A stretch of DNA of 64,000 nt from Escherichia coli DSM 30083 = JCM 1649 = ATCC 11775 (GCF_003697165.2 NZ_CP033092.2:3038001-3102000), one strand, 5' to 3'; positions 19,048 through 29,729 are shown, counted from the first letter of the stretch. Made by a program: numbers and translations. The notes: generated by a model not told the origin, from the letters alone.

Positions 19048-19623
19048 ATGCGTGTCATCACCCTGGCGGGTAGTCCTCGCTTTCCTTCTCGCTCCAGCTC
19101 CTTGCTGGAATATGCGCGGGAAAAACTAAATGGCCTGGATGTAGAGGTTTATCACTGGAATTTGCAAAACTTCGTCCCGGAAGATCTGCTTTATGCTCGT
19201 TTCGATAGTCCGGCACTCAAGACCTTCACCGAACAGCTGCAACAGGCCGATGGGCTGATTGTCGCCACGCCTGTGTATAAAGCCGCCTATTCCGGTGCAC
19301 TGAAAACCCTGCTCGACCTGCTGCCAGAACGTGCGTTGCAAGGCAAAGTGGTGCTGCCGCTGGCGACAGGCGGCACCGTGGCCCATCTGCTGGCGGTCGA
19401 TTATGCCCTTAAGCCAGTTTTAAGTACGCTGAAAGCCCAGGAGATCCTGCACGGCGTGTTTGCCGATGACTCGCAAGTAATTGATTACCAACACAAACCC
19501 CAGTTCACGCCAAATCTGCAAACTCGTCTTGATACCGCGCTAGAAACTTTCTGGCAGGCGTTGCACCGCCGCGATGTTCAGGTTCCTGACCTTCTGTCTC
19601 TGCGAGGTAATGCCCATGCGTAA
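19048..19623 (+). CDS. ssuE: SsuE, NADPH-dependent FMN reductase
   Basis: 191 residues, flavodoxin-like, with an N-terminal FMN phosphate loop (LAGSPRFPSRSSSLL). It supplies reduced FMN to the SsuD monooxygenase. The ATG at 19048 follows an AAGGAGAGAG ribosome site. It is the first gene of ssuEADCB. The operon is switched on under sulfate starvation by Cbl (with CysB); the promoter must lie in the AT-rich 100 bp upstream, but I could not delimit a Cbl site. The gene sits directly beside divergent pyrD, where K-12 has the elf fimbrial genes. Confidence 0.97.
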   Translation: MRVITLAGSPRFPSRSSSLLEYAREKLNGLDVEVYHWNLQNFVPEDLLYARFDSPALKTFTEQLQQADGLIVATPVYKAAYSGALKTLLDLLPERALQGKVVLPLATGGTVAHLLAVDYALKPVLSTLKAQEILHGVFADDSQVIDYQHKPQFTPNLQTRLDTALETFWQALHRRDVQVPDLLSLRGNAHA

Positions 19624-20575
19624 GATCATTAAACTGGCGCTGGCGGGTTTACTTAGCGTCTCTACACTTGCTGTTGCCGCGGAGTCTTCGCCAGAGGCGT
19701 TACGTATAGGCTATCAAAAAGGCAGTATTGGTATGGTGCTGGCAAAAAGCCACCAGTTACTGGAAAAACGCTATCCGCAAACAAAAATCTCCTGGGTGGA
19801 GTTCCCCGCTGGCCCACAGATGCTGGAGGCGTTAAACGTTGGCAGTATCGATCTCGGCAGTACCGGGGATATTCCGCCAATCTTTGCCCAGGCTGCCGGG
19901 GCTGATTTGGTATACGTGGGCGTCGAGCCACCGAAACCCAAAGCCGAAGTGATTCTGGTGGCAGAAAACAGCCCGATCAAAACCGTAGCCGATCTTAAAG
20001 GTCACAAAGTTGCCTTTCAGAAAGGTTCCAGTTCGCACAATCTTTTACTGCGAGCCCTTCGCCAGGCCGGGCTTAAATTCACGGATATTCAGCCCACTTA
20101 CCTGACGCCTGCCGATGCCCGCGCCGCGTTCCAGCAAGGTAACGTTGACGCCTGGGCTATCTGGGATCCCTACTACTCCGCTGCATTATTACAGGGCGGC
20201 GTGCGGGTGCTGAAAGACGGCACCGATCTCAATCAAACTGGATCGTTTTATCTGGCAGCTCGTCCGTATGCAGAAAAAAACGGCGCTTTTATTCAGGGTG
20301 TGCTGACAACCTTTAGTGAGGCCGATGCGTTAACCCGCAGCCAGCGCGAACAAAGCATCGCTTTACTGGCAAAAACGATGGGCTTACCGGCACCGGTTAT
20401 TGCCTCATATCTGGATCATCGTCCTCCCACCACCATCAAACCGTTGAGCGCTGAAGTTGCCGCCTTACAGCAGCAAACGGCAGATCTGTTTTATGAAAAC
20501 CGTCTGGTGCCGAAAAAAGTCGATATTCGCCAGCGCATCTGGCAGCCCACTCAACTGGAAGGAAAACAATTATGA
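19616..20575 (+). CDS. ssuA: SsuA, periplasmic alkanesulfonate-binding protein
   Basis: 319 residues from the ATG at 19616, overlapping the end of ssuE by 8 nt. The ORF extends 14 codons further upstream, but [20 protein letters not shown] is a clear Sec signal peptide with cleavage after AVAA, so this is the start. It is a type II periplasmic binding protein of the SsuA/TauA family that captures aliphatic sulfonates for SsuBC. It is coupled to ssuD by a 4-nt ATGA overlap. Confidence 0.97.
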   Translation: MRKIIKLALAGLLSVSTLAVAAESSPEALRIGYQKGSIGMVLAKSHQLLEKRYPQTKISWVEFPAGPQMLEALNVGSIDLGSTGDIPPIFAQAAGADLVYVGVEPPKPKAEVILVAENSPIKTVADLKGHKVAFQKGSSSHNLLLRALRQAGLKFTDIQPTYLTPADARAAFQQGNVDAWAIWDPYYSAALLQGGVRVLKDGTDLNQTGSFYLAARPYAEKNGAFIQGVLTTFSEADALTRSQREQSIALLAKTMGLPAPVIASYLDHRPPTTIKPLSAEVAALQQQTADLFYENRLVPKKVDIRQRIWQPTQLEGKQL

Positions 20576-21717
20576 GTCTGAATATGTTCTGGTTTTTACC
20601 GACCCACGGTGACGGGCATTATCTGGGAACGGAAGAAGGTTCACGTCCGGTTGATCACGGTTATCTGCAACAAATTGCGCAAGCGGCGGATCGTCTGGGC
20701 TATACCGGTGTGCTGATCCCGACGGGGCGATCGTGTGAAGATGCGTGGCTGGTGGCGGCGTCGATGATCCCGGTGACACAACGGCTGAAGTTTCTTGTCG
20801 CCCTGCGCCCCAGCGTAACCTCACCTACCGTTGCCGCCCGTCAGGCCGCCACGCTTGACCGTCTCTCTAACGGACGTGCGTTGTTTAACCTGGTCACAGG
20901 CAGCGATCCACAAGAACTGGCAGGCGACGGCGTGTTCCTTGATCATAGCGAGCGTTACGAAGCCTCGGCAGAATTTACCCAGGTCTGGCGGCGGTTGTTG
21001 CTTGGCGAGACTGTGGATTTCAACGGCAAACATATTCATGTACGCGGAGCCAAACTGCTCTTCCCGCCGATTCAACAGCCTTATCCTCCGCTTTACTTTG
21101 GCGGATCGTCAGATGTCGCCCAGGAGCTGGCGGCAGAACAAGTTGATCTCTACCTTACCTGGGGCGAACCACCGGAACTGGTAAAAGAGAAAATCGAACA
21201 CGTGCGGGCGAAAGCTGCCGCGCATGGACGCAAAATTCGTTTCGGTGTTCGTCTGCATGTGATTGTTCGTGAAACCAACGACGAAGCGTGGCAGGCCGCC
21301 GAGCGGTTAATCTCGCGTCTTGATGATGAAACTATCGCCAAAGCACAGGCCGCATTCGCCCGAACGGATTCCGTAGGACAACAGCGAATGGCGGCGCTAC
21401 ATAACGGCAAGCGCGACAATCTGGAGATCAGCCCCAATTTATGGGCGGGTGTTGGCTTAGTGCGCGGCGGTGCCGGGACGGCGCTGGTGGGCGATGGTCC
21501 TACGGTCGCCGCGCGAATCAACGAATACGCTGCACTTGGCATCGACAGTTTTGTGCTTTCGGGCTACCCGCATCTGGAAGAAGCGTATCGGGTCGGCGAG
21601 TTACTGTTCCCACATCTGGATGTCGCCATCCCGGAAATTCCCCAGCCACAACCGCTGAATCCACAAGGCGAAGCGGTGGCGAATGATTTTATCCCCCGTA
21701 ACGTCGCGCAAAGCTAA
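20572..21717 (+). CDS. ssuD: SsuD, FMNH2-dependent alkanesulfonate monooxygenase
   Basis: 381 residues, bacterial luciferase-like TIM barrel. It cleaves the C-S bond of C2-C10 alkanesulfonates, releasing sulfite for cysteine synthesis and the aldehyde. The N-terminus [19 protein letters not shown] carries the His11 active-site region, and the mobile phosphate-binding arginine loop is in the C-terminal third ([17 protein letters not shown]). It uses FMNH2 from SsuE. GGAAAACAATT before the ATG serves as ribosome site inside ssuA. Confidence 0.97.
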   Translation: MSLNMFWFLPTHGDGHYLGTEEGSRPVDHGYLQQIAQAADRLGYTGVLIPTGRSCEDAWLVAASMIPVTQRLKFLVALRPSVTSPTVAARQAATLDRLSNGRALFNLVTGSDPQELAGDGVFLDHSERYEASAEFTQVWRRLLLGETVDFNGKHIHVRGAKLLFPPIQQPYPPLYFGGSSDVAQELAAEQVDLYLTWGEPPELVKEKIEHVRAKAAAHGRKIRFGVRLHVIVRETNDEAWQAAERLISRLDDETIAKAQAAFARTDSVGQQRMAALHNGKRDNLEISPNLWAGVGLVRGGAGTALVGDGPTVAARINEYAALGIDSFVLSGYPHLEEAYRVGELLFPHLDVAIPEIPQPQPLNPQGEAVANDFIPRNVAQS

Positions 21718-21728
21718 GGAACACGATG

Positions 21729-22520
21729 ATGGCAACGCCAGTGAAGAAGTGGTTATTGCGCGTTGCCCCCTGGTTTTTACCGGTGGGCATCGTGGCGGTG
21801 TGGCAACTGGCCTCCTCGGTTGGCTGGTTATCGACGCGTATTTTGCCCTCACCGGAAGGAGTGGTGATGGCGTTCTGGACGCTCTCTGCCAGCGGCGAAT
21901 TGTGGCAGCATCTGGCGATCAGCTCCTGGCGTGCGCTGATTGGTTTTTCAATTGGCGGATCGCTGGGATTAATTCTGGGGCTGATTAGCGGGCTGTCACG
22001 CTGGGGTGAGCGACTGCTGGATACCTCCATTCAGATGTTGCGCAACGTGCCGCATCTGGCGCTGATCCCGCTGGTGATTTTGTGGTTTGGCATTGATGAA
22101 TCCGCAAAAATCTTTCTGGTGGCGCTCGGTACGCTATTCCCCATTTATATCAACACCTGGCATGGCATCCGTAATATCGACCGTGGGCTGGTGGAGATGG
22201 CACGTAGCTATGGATTATCCGGCATACCGCTGTTTATCCATGTGATCCTGCCTGGTGCCCTGCCCTCAATTATGGTCGGTGTGCGTTTTGCGTTGGGCCT
22301 GATGTGGCTGACGCTGATCGTTGCCGAAACTATTTCTGCCAATTCCGGCATTGGTTATCTGGCGATGAATGCGCGGGAGTTTCTGCAAACGGACGTGGTG
22401 GTAGTCGCTATTATTCTTTACGCCCTGCTCGGCAAACTTGCTGACGTCAGCGCGCAGCTGTTAGAACGTCTCTGGTTGCGCTGGAACCCGGCTTATCATT
22501 TGAAGGAGGCCACGGTATGA
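21729..22520 (+). CDS. ssuC: SsuC, alkanesulfonate ABC transporter permease
   Basis: 263 residues with about six hydrophobic helices and the BPD-transporter permease EAA loop ([23 protein letters not shown], about 155-177). The first two codons of the frame are both ATG (21726 and 21729). I chose the second because the family starts MATPVKKW and AAGGA is better spaced, but the first would add only one Met. It lies in the inner membrane and pairs with SsuB, coupled by an ATGA overlap. Confidence 0.95.
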   Translation: MATPVKKWLLRVAPWFLPVGIVAVWQLASSVGWLSTRILPSPEGVVMAFWTLSASGELWQHLAISSWRALIGFSIGGSLGLILGLISGLSRWGERLLDTSIQMLRNVPHLALIPLVILWFGIDESAKIFLVALGTLFPIYINTWHGIRNIDRGLVEMARSYGLSGIPLFIHVILPGALPSIMVGVRFALGLMWLTLIVAETISANSGIGYLAMNAREFLQTDVVVVAIILYALLGKLADVSAQLLERLWLRWNPAYHLKEATV

Positions 22521-23284
22521 ATACGGCTCGTCTGAACCAGGGCACACCATTGTTGCTCAATGCAGTAAGCAAACATTACGCGGAAAATATCGTCCTGAAC
22601 CAACTGGATTTACATATTCCGGCAGGTCAGTTTGTGGCGGTGGTGGGCCGCAGCGGCGGTGGCAAAAGTACTCTGCTGCGCCTGCTGGCAGGTCTGGAAA
22701 CGCCAACCGCAGGCGACGTGTTAGCGGGCACCACACCGCTGGCTGAGATTCAGGATGATACGCGAATGATGTTTCAGGACGCGCGTCTGCTGCCGTGGAA
22801 ATCGGTGATTGATAACGTTGGGTTAGGCCTTAAAGGCCAGTGGCGCGATGCGGCGCGTCAGGCTCTGGCTGCGGTAGGGCTGGAGAATCGCGCGGGGGAA
22901 TGGCCTGCCGCACTTTCTGGCGGACAGAAACAACGTGTGGCGCTGGCAAGGGCGCTGATTCATCGACCGGGTTTATTGTTGCTTGATGAACCACTCGGTG
23001 CGCTGGACGCTTTAACGCGACTCGAGATGCAGGATTTGATTGTGTCACTCTGGCAGGAGCACGGCTTTACCGTCTTGCTGGTGACGCATGATGTGAGCGA
23101 AGCGGTGGCGATGGCTGACCGGGTGTTGTTAATTGAAGAGGGAAAAATTGGTCTGGATTTGACGGTGGATATCCCCCGTCCGCGCCGGTTAGGGTCGGTA
23201 CGATTAGCAGAGCTGGAAGCGGAAGTGTTGCAGCGGGTGATGCAACGTGGGCACTCTGAACAACCGATTCGACGTCATGGTTAA
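22517..23284 (+). CDS. ssuB: SsuB, alkanesulfonate ABC transporter ATPase
   Basis: 255 residues with Walker [10 protein letters not shown] (about 44-52), Q-loop FQDARLLPW, signature [15 protein letters not shown], Walker [13 protein letters not shown] and switch His in [10 protein letters not shown]. It is the last gene of the operon, with a strong AAGGAGG ribosome site. The last ten or so residues (after VMQRG) look different from the K-12 ending I remember, and the stop codon is immediately followed by REP sequences. This suggests local sequence turnover at the 3' end. Confidence 0.96.
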   Translation: MNTARLNQGTPLLLNAVSKHYAENIVLNQLDLHIPAGQFVAVVGRSGGGKSTLLRLLAGLETPTAGDVLAGTTPLAEIQDDTRMMFQDARLLPWKSVIDNVGLGLKGQWRDAARQALAAVGLENRAGEWPAALSGGQKQRVALARALIHRPGLLLLDEPLGALDALTRLEMQDLIVSLWQEHGFTVLLVTHDVSEAVAMADRVLLIEEGKIGLDLTVDIPRPRRLGSVRLAELEAEVLQRVMQRGHSEQPIRRHG

Positions 23285-23301
23285 TATGCCGGATGTGGCG
23301 C

Positions 23302-23461
23302 ACAAAACCAGCATTTTCAACGGGATTGTAGGCCTGATAAGACGCGTCAAGCGTCGCATCAGGCAGTTGGGCACGACTGCCTGATGCGGCGTGAACGCCT
23401 TATCCAGCCTACAAAACCAGCAATTTCAACGGACTTGTAGGCCTGATAAGACGCGTCAAGC
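23302..23461. repeat. REP/BIME cluster between ssuB and pepN
   Basis: Three REP units. Unit 1 (23326-23365, TTGTAGGCCTGATAAGACG... ending AGGCA) is forward. Unit 2 (23378-23414, TGCCTGATGCGG... ending CCTACAA) is inverted. Unit 3 (23435-23461) is a truncated forward copy ending 17 bp before the pepN stop. In addition, 23302-23352 and 23411-23461 are a direct repeat of 51 bp with three mismatches, so unit 3 looks like a partial tandem duplication of unit 1 with its flank. Units 1 and 2 would fold into a stable stem in both transcripts and may bind gyrase or IHF, as BIMEs do. Confidence 0.92.
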
Positions 23462-23478
23462 ATTTTGGCTCAAAAGTA

Positions 23479-26091
23479 TCAAGCCAGTGCTTTGGTGATC
23501 TTCTCGTACAGATCGCCAGAGAGATTTTCCAGCCCTTTCAACTGTTCCAGCGCCGCGCGCATTTTCTCCTGACGTTTGGCATCGTAACGTTTCAGGCGAA
23601 TCAGCGGCTCAATCAGGCGTGAAGCCACCTGCGGGTTACGGCTGTTGAGGTCGGTAAGCATTTCCACCAGGAACTGATAACCGCTGCCATCTTCGGCATG
23701 GAACGCTGCCGGGTTGCTGCCCGCAAATGCGCCAATCAATGAACGAATGCGGTTCGGGTTGCTCATGGTAAATGAGCGATGCTGCAACAGACCACGTACC
23801 GTCTCCAGCACATTCGCCGCCGGGCTGGTGGCTTGCAGAATAAACCATTTATCCATCACCAGACCATCCTGATGCCACTTGTCGTCGTACTCCTGCATCA
23901 GCGCGTCACGGCATGGCAGTTGTGCAGCAACCGCCGCAGAAAGCGCCGCCAGCGCATCGGTCATATTGTTCGCTTCGTGGAACTGTTTGCTCACCAGCAC
24001 GTCAGCCAGATGCGTTTCACCAAAAGCGAGGAAGCGCAGGCAGGCATTACGCAGAGTGCGTTTTGCAATATCTTCATGCTCAACACGGTACTCGCTCTGG
24101 TAATTCGCGTTGTAAATAGCCAGCAGCTCATCTGCCAGTTCAGTCGCCAGAGTACGAGTGAGTGCTTCGCGTACTTCGGCAATAGCAATCGGGTCGATGA
24201 TATCGAACAGTTCTGCCATTTCATTGACGGAAGGCAGCGTCAGGATTTCTGCCGCCAGCGCCGGATCAATCTTCTCATCGAGCAGCACCGCGCGGAAAGC
24301 GTCAGCCACATGCACCGGCAGAGACAACGGCTGCCCTTGCTGATGACGGGCGACGTTCAGCTTGATGTAGGTTGCCAGCAAACTTTGCGCCGCGTCCCAG
24401 CGAGAGAAATCATTACGCGCATGACGCATCAGGAAGGTCAGTTGCTGATCGCTCCACTTATATTCCAGTTTCACTGGCGCAGAGAATTCGCACAGCAGCG
24501 CAGGCACCGGCTGGAAGTAGACATTATCAAAAACAAAGGTTTGTTCCGCCTGGGTGACGTTCAGCACGGAATTCACCGGATGACCGCCTTTCTGCAACGG
24601 GATCACTTTGCCTTCGTTGTCATACAGTTCGACGGCAAACGGAATATGCAGCGGTTGTTTTTCTGCCTGATCCGGCGTAGCTGGCGTGCGCTGGCTGATG
24701 GTCAGGGTGTACTGCTCAGTTTCCGGATTGTAGTCGTCTTTGACAGTCACAACCGGCGTGCCGGATTGGCTGTACCAACGGCGGAAATGGGAAAGATCGA
24801 CATTCGACGCATCTTCCATCGCCTGCACAAAGTCGTCACAGGTCGCTGCGCTACCATCATGACGCTCGAAATAGAGCTGCATCCCTTTCTGGAAGTTTTC
24901 TTCGCCAAGCAGAGTGTGGATCATACGAATCACTTCCGCGCCCTTCTCGTAAACGGTCAGGGTGTAGAAGTTGTTCATTTCAATGACCATATCCGGGCGA
25001 ATTGGGTGCGCCATCGGGCTGGCGTCTTCTGCAAACTGCAATCCGCGCATGGTGCGCACATTATTGATACGGTTTACCGCGCGGGAACCAAGGTCAGAGC
25101 TGAATTCCTGATCGCGGAAGACGGTTAAACCTTCTTTCAGACTGAGCTGGAACCAGTCGCGACAGGTGACACGGTTGCCGGTCCAGTTATGGAAATATTC
25201 ATGGCCGATAACGCGTTCAATATCGAGGTAATCTTTGTCGGTGGCGGTGTCGGTGCGGGCCAGCACATATTTGGAGTTAAAGATATTCAGCCCCTTATTC
25301 TCCATTGCGCCCATATTGAAGAAATCCACCGCGACGATCATATAGATGTCGAGGTCATACTCCAGGCCGAAGCGTTCTTCATCCCATTTCATGGAGTTTT
25401 TCAGCGAGGTCATTGCCCACGGCGCACGATCAAGGTTGCCACGATCGACATACAGCTCCAGCGCTACTTCGCGACCAGAACGCGTGGTGAAAGTGTCGCG
25501 CAGCACATCAAAGTCGCCTGCCACCAGCGCAAACAGGTAGCACGGTTTCGGGAACGGGTCCTGCCACCGTACCCAATGACGTCCATTTTCCAGTTCACCT
25601 TGCGCAACGCGGTTACCGTTGGAAAGCAGGAAGGGATATTTGGTTTTATCGGCAATAATTTTGGTGGTAAAACGCGCCAGCACATCCGGGCGGTCGAGAT
25701 AATACGTAATATGGCGGAAACCTTCGGCTTCACACTGGGTGCAAAGCGCATCGCCTGACTGATAAAGCCCTTCCAGCGCAGTATTCGCCGCCGGGCTAAT
25801 TTCATTAACGATCTTAAGCGTAAAACGCTCCGGCAAATTACTGATGACCAGTGCGCCCTCTTCTTCTTTCCAGGCGGTCCACGGCTCATCATTAATATAA
25901 ACAGAAACCAGTTTGAGGTCTTCGCCGTTGAGACGAAGCGGAACATCTGATGCACCATGACGGACAGCCTGGCTGACCGCGGTAACGACCGTCTTTTGCG
26001 CGTCCAGGTCAAAGGTCAAGTCAATATCAGTAATCTGGTAATCCGGCGCACGATAATCGTGACGGTATTTGGCTTGTGGCTGTTGAGTCAT
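23479..26091 (-). CDS. pepN: PepN, aminopeptidase N
   Basis: 870 residues, the standard length. It is a cytosolic M1 zinc metallopeptidase: GAMEN exopeptidase motif (about 261-265), zinc site HEYFHNW (His297, Glu298, His301) with the third ligand Glu in KEGLTVFRDQEF. It has an N-terminal beta-saddle domain and a long helical C-terminal domain (about 550-870). It removes N-terminal residues, with broad specificity, in the last step of ATP-dependent protein degradation. It is monocistronic, convergent with ssuB across the BIME and divergent from pncB. Confidence 0.98.
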   Translation of the reverse strand: MTQQPQAKYRHDYRAPDYQITDIDLTFDLDAQKTVVTAVSQAVRHGASDVPLRLNGEDLKLVSVYINDEPWTAWKEEEGALVISNLPERFTLKIVNEISPAANTALEGLYQSGDALCTQCEAEGFRHITYYLDRPDVLARFTTKIIADKTKYPFLLSNGNRVAQGELENGRHWVRWQDPFPKPCYLFALVAGDFDVLRDTFTTRSGREVALELYVDRGNLDRAPWAMTSLKNSMKWDEERFGLEYDLDIYMIVAVDFFNMGAMENKGLNIFNSKYVLARTDTATDKDYLDIERVIGHEYFHNWTGNRVTCRDWFQLSLKEGLTVFRDQEFSSDLGSRAVNRINNVRTMRGLQFAEDASPMAHPIRPDMVIEMNNFYTLTVYEKGAEVIRMIHTLLGEENFQKGMQLYFERHDGSAATCDDFVQAMEDASNVDLSHFRRWYSQSGTPVVTVKDDYNPETEQYTLTISQRTPATPDQAEKQPLHIPFAVELYDNEGKVIPLQKGGHPVNSVLNVTQAEQTFVFDNVYFQPVPALLCEFSAPVKLEYKWSDQQLTFLMRHARNDFSRWDAAQSLLATYIKLNVARHQQGQPLSLPVHVADAFRAVLLDEKIDPALAAEILTLPSVNEMAELFDIIDPIAIAEVREALTRTLATELADELLAIYNANYQSEYRVEHEDIAKRTLRNACLRFLAFGETHLADVLVSKQFHEANNMTDALAALSAAVAAQLPCRDALMQEYDDKWHQDGLVMDKWFILQATSPAANVLETVRGLLQHRSFTMSNPNRIRSLIGAFAGSNPAAFHAEDGSGYQFLVEMLTDLNSRNPQVASRLIEPLIRLKRYDAKRQEKMRAALEQLKGLENLSGDLYEKITKALA

Positions 26092-26309
26092 AAATAACCT
26101 TTAGCATCTTTTATAGAGTCTGGTGTTCAGTCTATTCCTGTTGCGTAAATCGCGCTATGCAGAATCTTCATCTTTTCAGGTACAAACGCCTTTATTGCTA
26201 CATTTTTATAACATACACCGCGTTATGCCATCGACCAGAAAGGTGGCATATGGTGTGATCGGGGTTCAATAAATTGCGAAACAAGGTATACTCCAGCAGT
26301 TCCTGAAGA

Positions 26310-26327
26310 TGTTTATTGTACTAAACG
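26310..26327 (+). promoter_or_regulatory. NadR operator of pncB
   Basis: TGTTTA-TTGTAC-TAAACG matches the NadR palindrome TGTTTA-N6-TAAACA at all but the last base. A TATACT hexamer (26287-26292) just upstream is a candidate -10, placing the operator at the transcription start, as expected for NadR repression of NAD salvage genes. Confidence 0.8.
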
Positions 26328-26356
26328 CTCCTGTACGAGGACGCTACTGCGCACCT

Positions 26357-27559
26357 ATGACACAATTCGCTTCTCCTGTTCTGCACTCGTTGCTGGATAC
26401 AGATGCTTATAAGTTGCATATGCAGCAAGCCGTGTTTCATCACTATTACGATGTGCATGTCGCGGCGGAGTTTCGTTGCCGAGGTGACGATCTGCTGGGT
26501 ATTTATGCCGATGCTATTCGTGAACAGGTTCAGGCGATGCAGCACCTGCGCCTGCAGGATGATGAATATCAGTGGCTCTCTGCCCTGCCTTTCTTTAAGG
26601 CTGACTATCTTAACTGGCTACGCGAGTTCCGCTTTAACCCGGAACAAGTCACCGTGTCCAACGATAATGGCAAGCTGGATATTCGTTTAAGCGGCCCGTG
26701 GCGTGAAGTCATCCTCTGGGAAGTTCCTTTGCTGGCGGTTATCAGTGAAATGGTACATCGCTATCGCTCACCGCAGGCCGACGTTGCGCAAGCCCTCGAC
26801 ACGCTGGAAAACAAATTAGTCGACTTCTCGGCATTAACCGCCGGTCTTGATATGTCGCGCTTCCATCTGATGGATTTTGGCACCCGCCGCCGTTTTTCTC
26901 GCGAAGTACAAGAAACCATCGTGAAACGTCTGCAACAGGAATCCTGGTTCGTGGGCACCAGCAACTACGATCTGGCGCGTCGGCTTTCCCTCACGCCGAT
27001 GGGAACACAGGCACACGAATGGTTCCAGGCGCATCAGCAAATCAGCCCGGATCTAGCCAACAGCCAGCGAGCTGCACTTGCTGCCTGGCTGGAAGAGTAT
27101 CCCGACCAACTTGGCATTGCGTTAACCGACTGCATCACTATGGATGCTTTCCTGCGTGATTTCGGTGTCGAGTTCGCCAGTCGCTATCAGGGCCTGCGCC
27201 ATGACTCTGGCGACCCGGTTGAATGGGGTGAAAAAGCCATTGCACATTATGAAAAGCTGGGAATTGATCCACAGAGTAAAACGCTGGTTTTCTCTGACAA
27301 TCTGGATTTACGCAAAGCGGTTGAGCTATACCGCCACTTCTCTTCCCGCGTGCAATTAAGTTTTGGTATTGGGACTCGCCTGACCTGCGATATCCCCCAG
27401 GTAAAACCCCTGAATATTGTCATTAAGTTGGTAGAGTGTAACGGTAAACCGGTGGCGAAACTTTCTGACAGCCCTGGCAAAACTATCTGCCACGATAAAG
27501 CGTTTGTTCGGGCGCTGCGCAAAGCGTTCGACCTTCCGCATATTAAAAAAGCCAGTTAA
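26357..27559 (+). CDS. pncB: PncB, nicotinate phosphoribosyltransferase
   Basis: 400 residues from the ATG at 26357 ([19 protein letters not shown]). The ORF can be extended 16 codons upstream, but that runs through the NadR operator. It converts nicotinate plus PRPP to nicotinate mononucleotide in the Preiss-Handler NAD salvage pathway. The conserved phosphoribosyl loop [12 protein letters not shown] (about 180-190, with the activating His-containing region downstream) and [14 protein letters not shown] motif are present. It is monocistronic, with a terminator right after it. Confidence 0.97.
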   Translation: MTQFASPVLHSLLDTDAYKLHMQQAVFHHYYDVHVAAEFRCRGDDLLGIYADAIREQVQAMQHLRLQDDEYQWLSALPFFKADYLNWLREFRFNPEQVTVSNDNGKLDIRLSGPWREVILWEVPLLAVISEMVHRYRSPQADVAQALDTLENKLVDFSALTAGLDMSRFHLMDFGTRRRFSREVQETIVKRLQQESWFVGTSNYDLARRLSLTPMGTQAHEWFQAHQQISPDLANSQRAALAAWLEEYPDQLGIALTDCITMDAFLRDFGVEFASRYQGLRHDSGDPVEWGEKAIAHYEKLGIDPQSKTLVFSDNLDLRKAVELYRHFSSRVQLSFGIGTRLTCDIPQVKPLNIVIKLVECNGKPVAKLSDSPGKTICHDKAFVRALRKAFDLPHIKKAS

Positions 27560-27566
27560 TATCATC

Positions 27567-27592
27567 AGGGAGCTAATCGGCTCCCTTTTTTT
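27567..27592 (+). terminator. pncB rho-independent terminator
   Basis: The stem GGGAGC/GCTCCC (27568-27573 with 27580-27585) is followed by seven T. It lies 8 nt after the pncB stop. Confidence 0.93.
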
Positions 27593-27727
27593 ACCTTTAA
27601 TTCCGAAATCTTTCGCTGCATTTGCGAATTCTGCTTGTCTGATTGCAGATGCCAGGTAACATAGGTATCCCCCCATTTACGGGTGGACAAGTGTTTATTT
27701 TTTCCGACTATTAACAGAGAGAATATT

Positions 27728-29128
27728 ATGAGCGTTGTGCCTGTAGCCGACGTACTCCAGGGCCGCGTAGCCGTTGACAGCGAAGTCACCGTGCGCGGAT
27801 GGGTACGTACCCGCCGAGATTCAAAAGCTGGCATCTCCTTCCTCGCCGTTTATGACGGTTCCTGCTTTGATCCTGTACAGGCTGTCATCAATAATTCTCT
27901 GCCCAATTACAATGAAGACGTCTTGCGTCTGACCACCGGCTGCTCGGTCATTGTGACGGGTAAAGTCGTGGCGTCGCCGGGCCAGGGGCAACAATTTGAA
28001 ATTCAGGCCAGCAAGGTTGAAGTTGCTGGTTGGGTTGAAGATCCAGACACTTACCCGATGGCGGCAAAACGCCACAGCATTGAGTATCTGCGTGAAGTCG
28101 CTCACCTGCGTCCGCGCACAAACCTGATTGGTGCCGTCGCGCGCGTTCGCCATACGCTGGCGCAGGCGCTGCATCGCTTCTTTAACGAGCAGGGATTCTT
28201 CTGGGTTTCAACGCCACTGATTACCGCATCTGATACCGAAGGTGCTGGCGAAATGTTCCGTGTTTCAACGCTGGATCTGGAAAACCTGCCGCGTAACGAT
28301 CAGGGCAAAGTAGATTTCGACAAAGACTTCTTTGGTAAAGAGTCTTTCCTGACCGTATCTGGCCAGTTGAACGGCGAAACCTACGCTTGCGCATTATCCA
28401 AAATTTATACCTTCGGCCCGACTTTCCGTGCTGAAAACTCCAACACCAGCCGTCACCTGGCGGAATTCTGGATGCTGGAGCCAGAAGTGGCGTTTGCTAA
28501 CCTGAACGATATCGCGGGTCTGGCTGAAGCCATGCTGAAATATGTCTTCAAAGCGGTTCTCGAAGAACGCGCTGACGACATGAAATTCTTCGCTGAACGC
28601 GTAGATAAAGATGCCGTTTCACGTCTGGAACGCTTCATTGAGGCCGATTTCGCGCAGGTGGATTACACCGACGCAGTGACCATTCTCGAAAACTGCGGCA
28701 GGAAGTTTGAAAACCCGGTTTACTGGGGCGTCGATCTCTCTTCTGAGCATGAGCGTTATCTGGCGGAAGAACACTTTAAAGCACCGGTAGTGGTTAAAAA
28801 CTATCCGAAAGATATTAAAGCGTTCTATATGCGCCTTAACGAAGACGGTAAAACCGTTGCGGCTATGGACGTTCTGGCTCCGGGCATCGGTGAGATCATT
28901 GGTGGCTCCCAGCGTGAAGAACGTCTGGACGTGCTGGACGAGCGTATGCTTGAAATGGGCCTGAACAAAGAAGATTACTGGTGGTATCGCGATCTGCGTC
29001 GCTACGGTACTGTTCCGCATTCAGGTTTCGGTCTTGGTTTTGAACGCCTGATTGCTTACGTAACTGGCGTGCAAAACGTACGTGATGTTATTCCGTTCCC
29101 ACGTACTCCGCGTAACGCCAGCTTCTAA
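27728..29128 (+). CDS. asnS: AsnS, asparaginyl-tRNA synthetase
   Basis: 466 residues from the ATG at 27728 ([19 protein letters not shown]); a 15-codon upstream extension is not real. It has the N-terminal OB-fold anticodon-binding domain (1-105, [19 protein letters not shown]) and the class II catalytic core with motif 2 [21 protein letters not shown] and motif 3 [15 protein letters not shown]. It charges tRNA-Asn directly, so no amidotransferase route is needed. About 135 bp separate it from the pncB terminator and must hold its promoter. Confidence 0.98.
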
Positions 29129-29141
29129 TTTAGCGTCTTCA

Positions 29142-29169
29142 AGAGCCAGCGCCCGCTGGCTCTTTTTTT
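29142..29169 (+). terminator. asnS rho-independent terminator
   Basis: A nine-base-pair stem AGAGCCAGC/GCTGGCTCT with a four-base loop (29142-29163), followed by six or more T. Confidence 0.95.
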
Positions 29170-29520
29170 ATCCTTTCTGTCAAGTTATCTGTTTGTTAAG
29201 TCAAGCAATCTATTTGCAACCCCGCCATAACGATCATCCTGTTACGGAATATTACGCTGCAACATTTACGCACAAAAAATAATCTGCATTCTTATTGCGG
29301 ATTAGTTTTTTCTTAGCTGATAGCACAATTTTCATACAAATTTTTGGCATTCTGGATGTCTGAAAGAAGATTTTGTGCCTGGTCGATAAAGTTTCCATCA
29401 GAAACAAAATTTCCGTTTAGTTAATTTAAATATAAGAAAATCATATAAATAGATAAAAATTGCTGTAAATATCATCACGCTTCTATGGAAATATGACGGT
29501 GTTCACAAAGTTCCTTAATT
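29170..29520. other. AT-rich upstream region of ompF
   Basis: About 350 bp of very AT-rich DNA with no credible gene. In K-12 this stretch contains the distal OmpR site F4 and IHF/H-NS binding regions that repress ompF at high osmolarity. The base composition fits such a role, but I cannot place individual sites by eye. Confidence 0.55.
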
Positions 29521-29614
29521 TTTACTTTTTGTCACATATTTTTTCTTTTTGAAACTAAATCTTTATCTTTGTAGCACTTTCACGGTAGCGAAACGTTAGT
29601 TTGAATGGAAAGAT
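29521..29614 (+). promoter_or_regulatory. ompF promoter with OmpR boxes F1-F3
   Basis: Three tandem 20-bp T-rich OmpR sites run 29521-29540 (F1), 29541-29560 (F2) and 29561-29580 (F3), each with the TTTnCTTTTTG/GnnAC-type halves. They are followed by the poor -35 TAGCGA (29586-29591) and -10 AAAGAT (29609-29614), 17 bp apart. The leader to 29729 contains the MicF pairing region next to the start codon. F1 here differs from the K-12 site I remember at two bases (GTCAC for GTTAC and T for G before it). Confidence 0.88.
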
Positions 29615-29729
29615 GCCTGCAGACACATAAAGACACCAAACTCTCATCAATAGTTCCGTAAATTTTTATTGACAGAACTTATTGACGGCAGTGGCAGGTG
29701 TCATAAAAAAACCATGAGGGTAATAAATA

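Noticed and set aside
23779..25128. 449-codon open frame on the plus strand inside pepN
   Set aside because: It is exactly antisense to the conserved pepN coding sequence, shows no family motif and has no ribosome site; it arises from codon bias.
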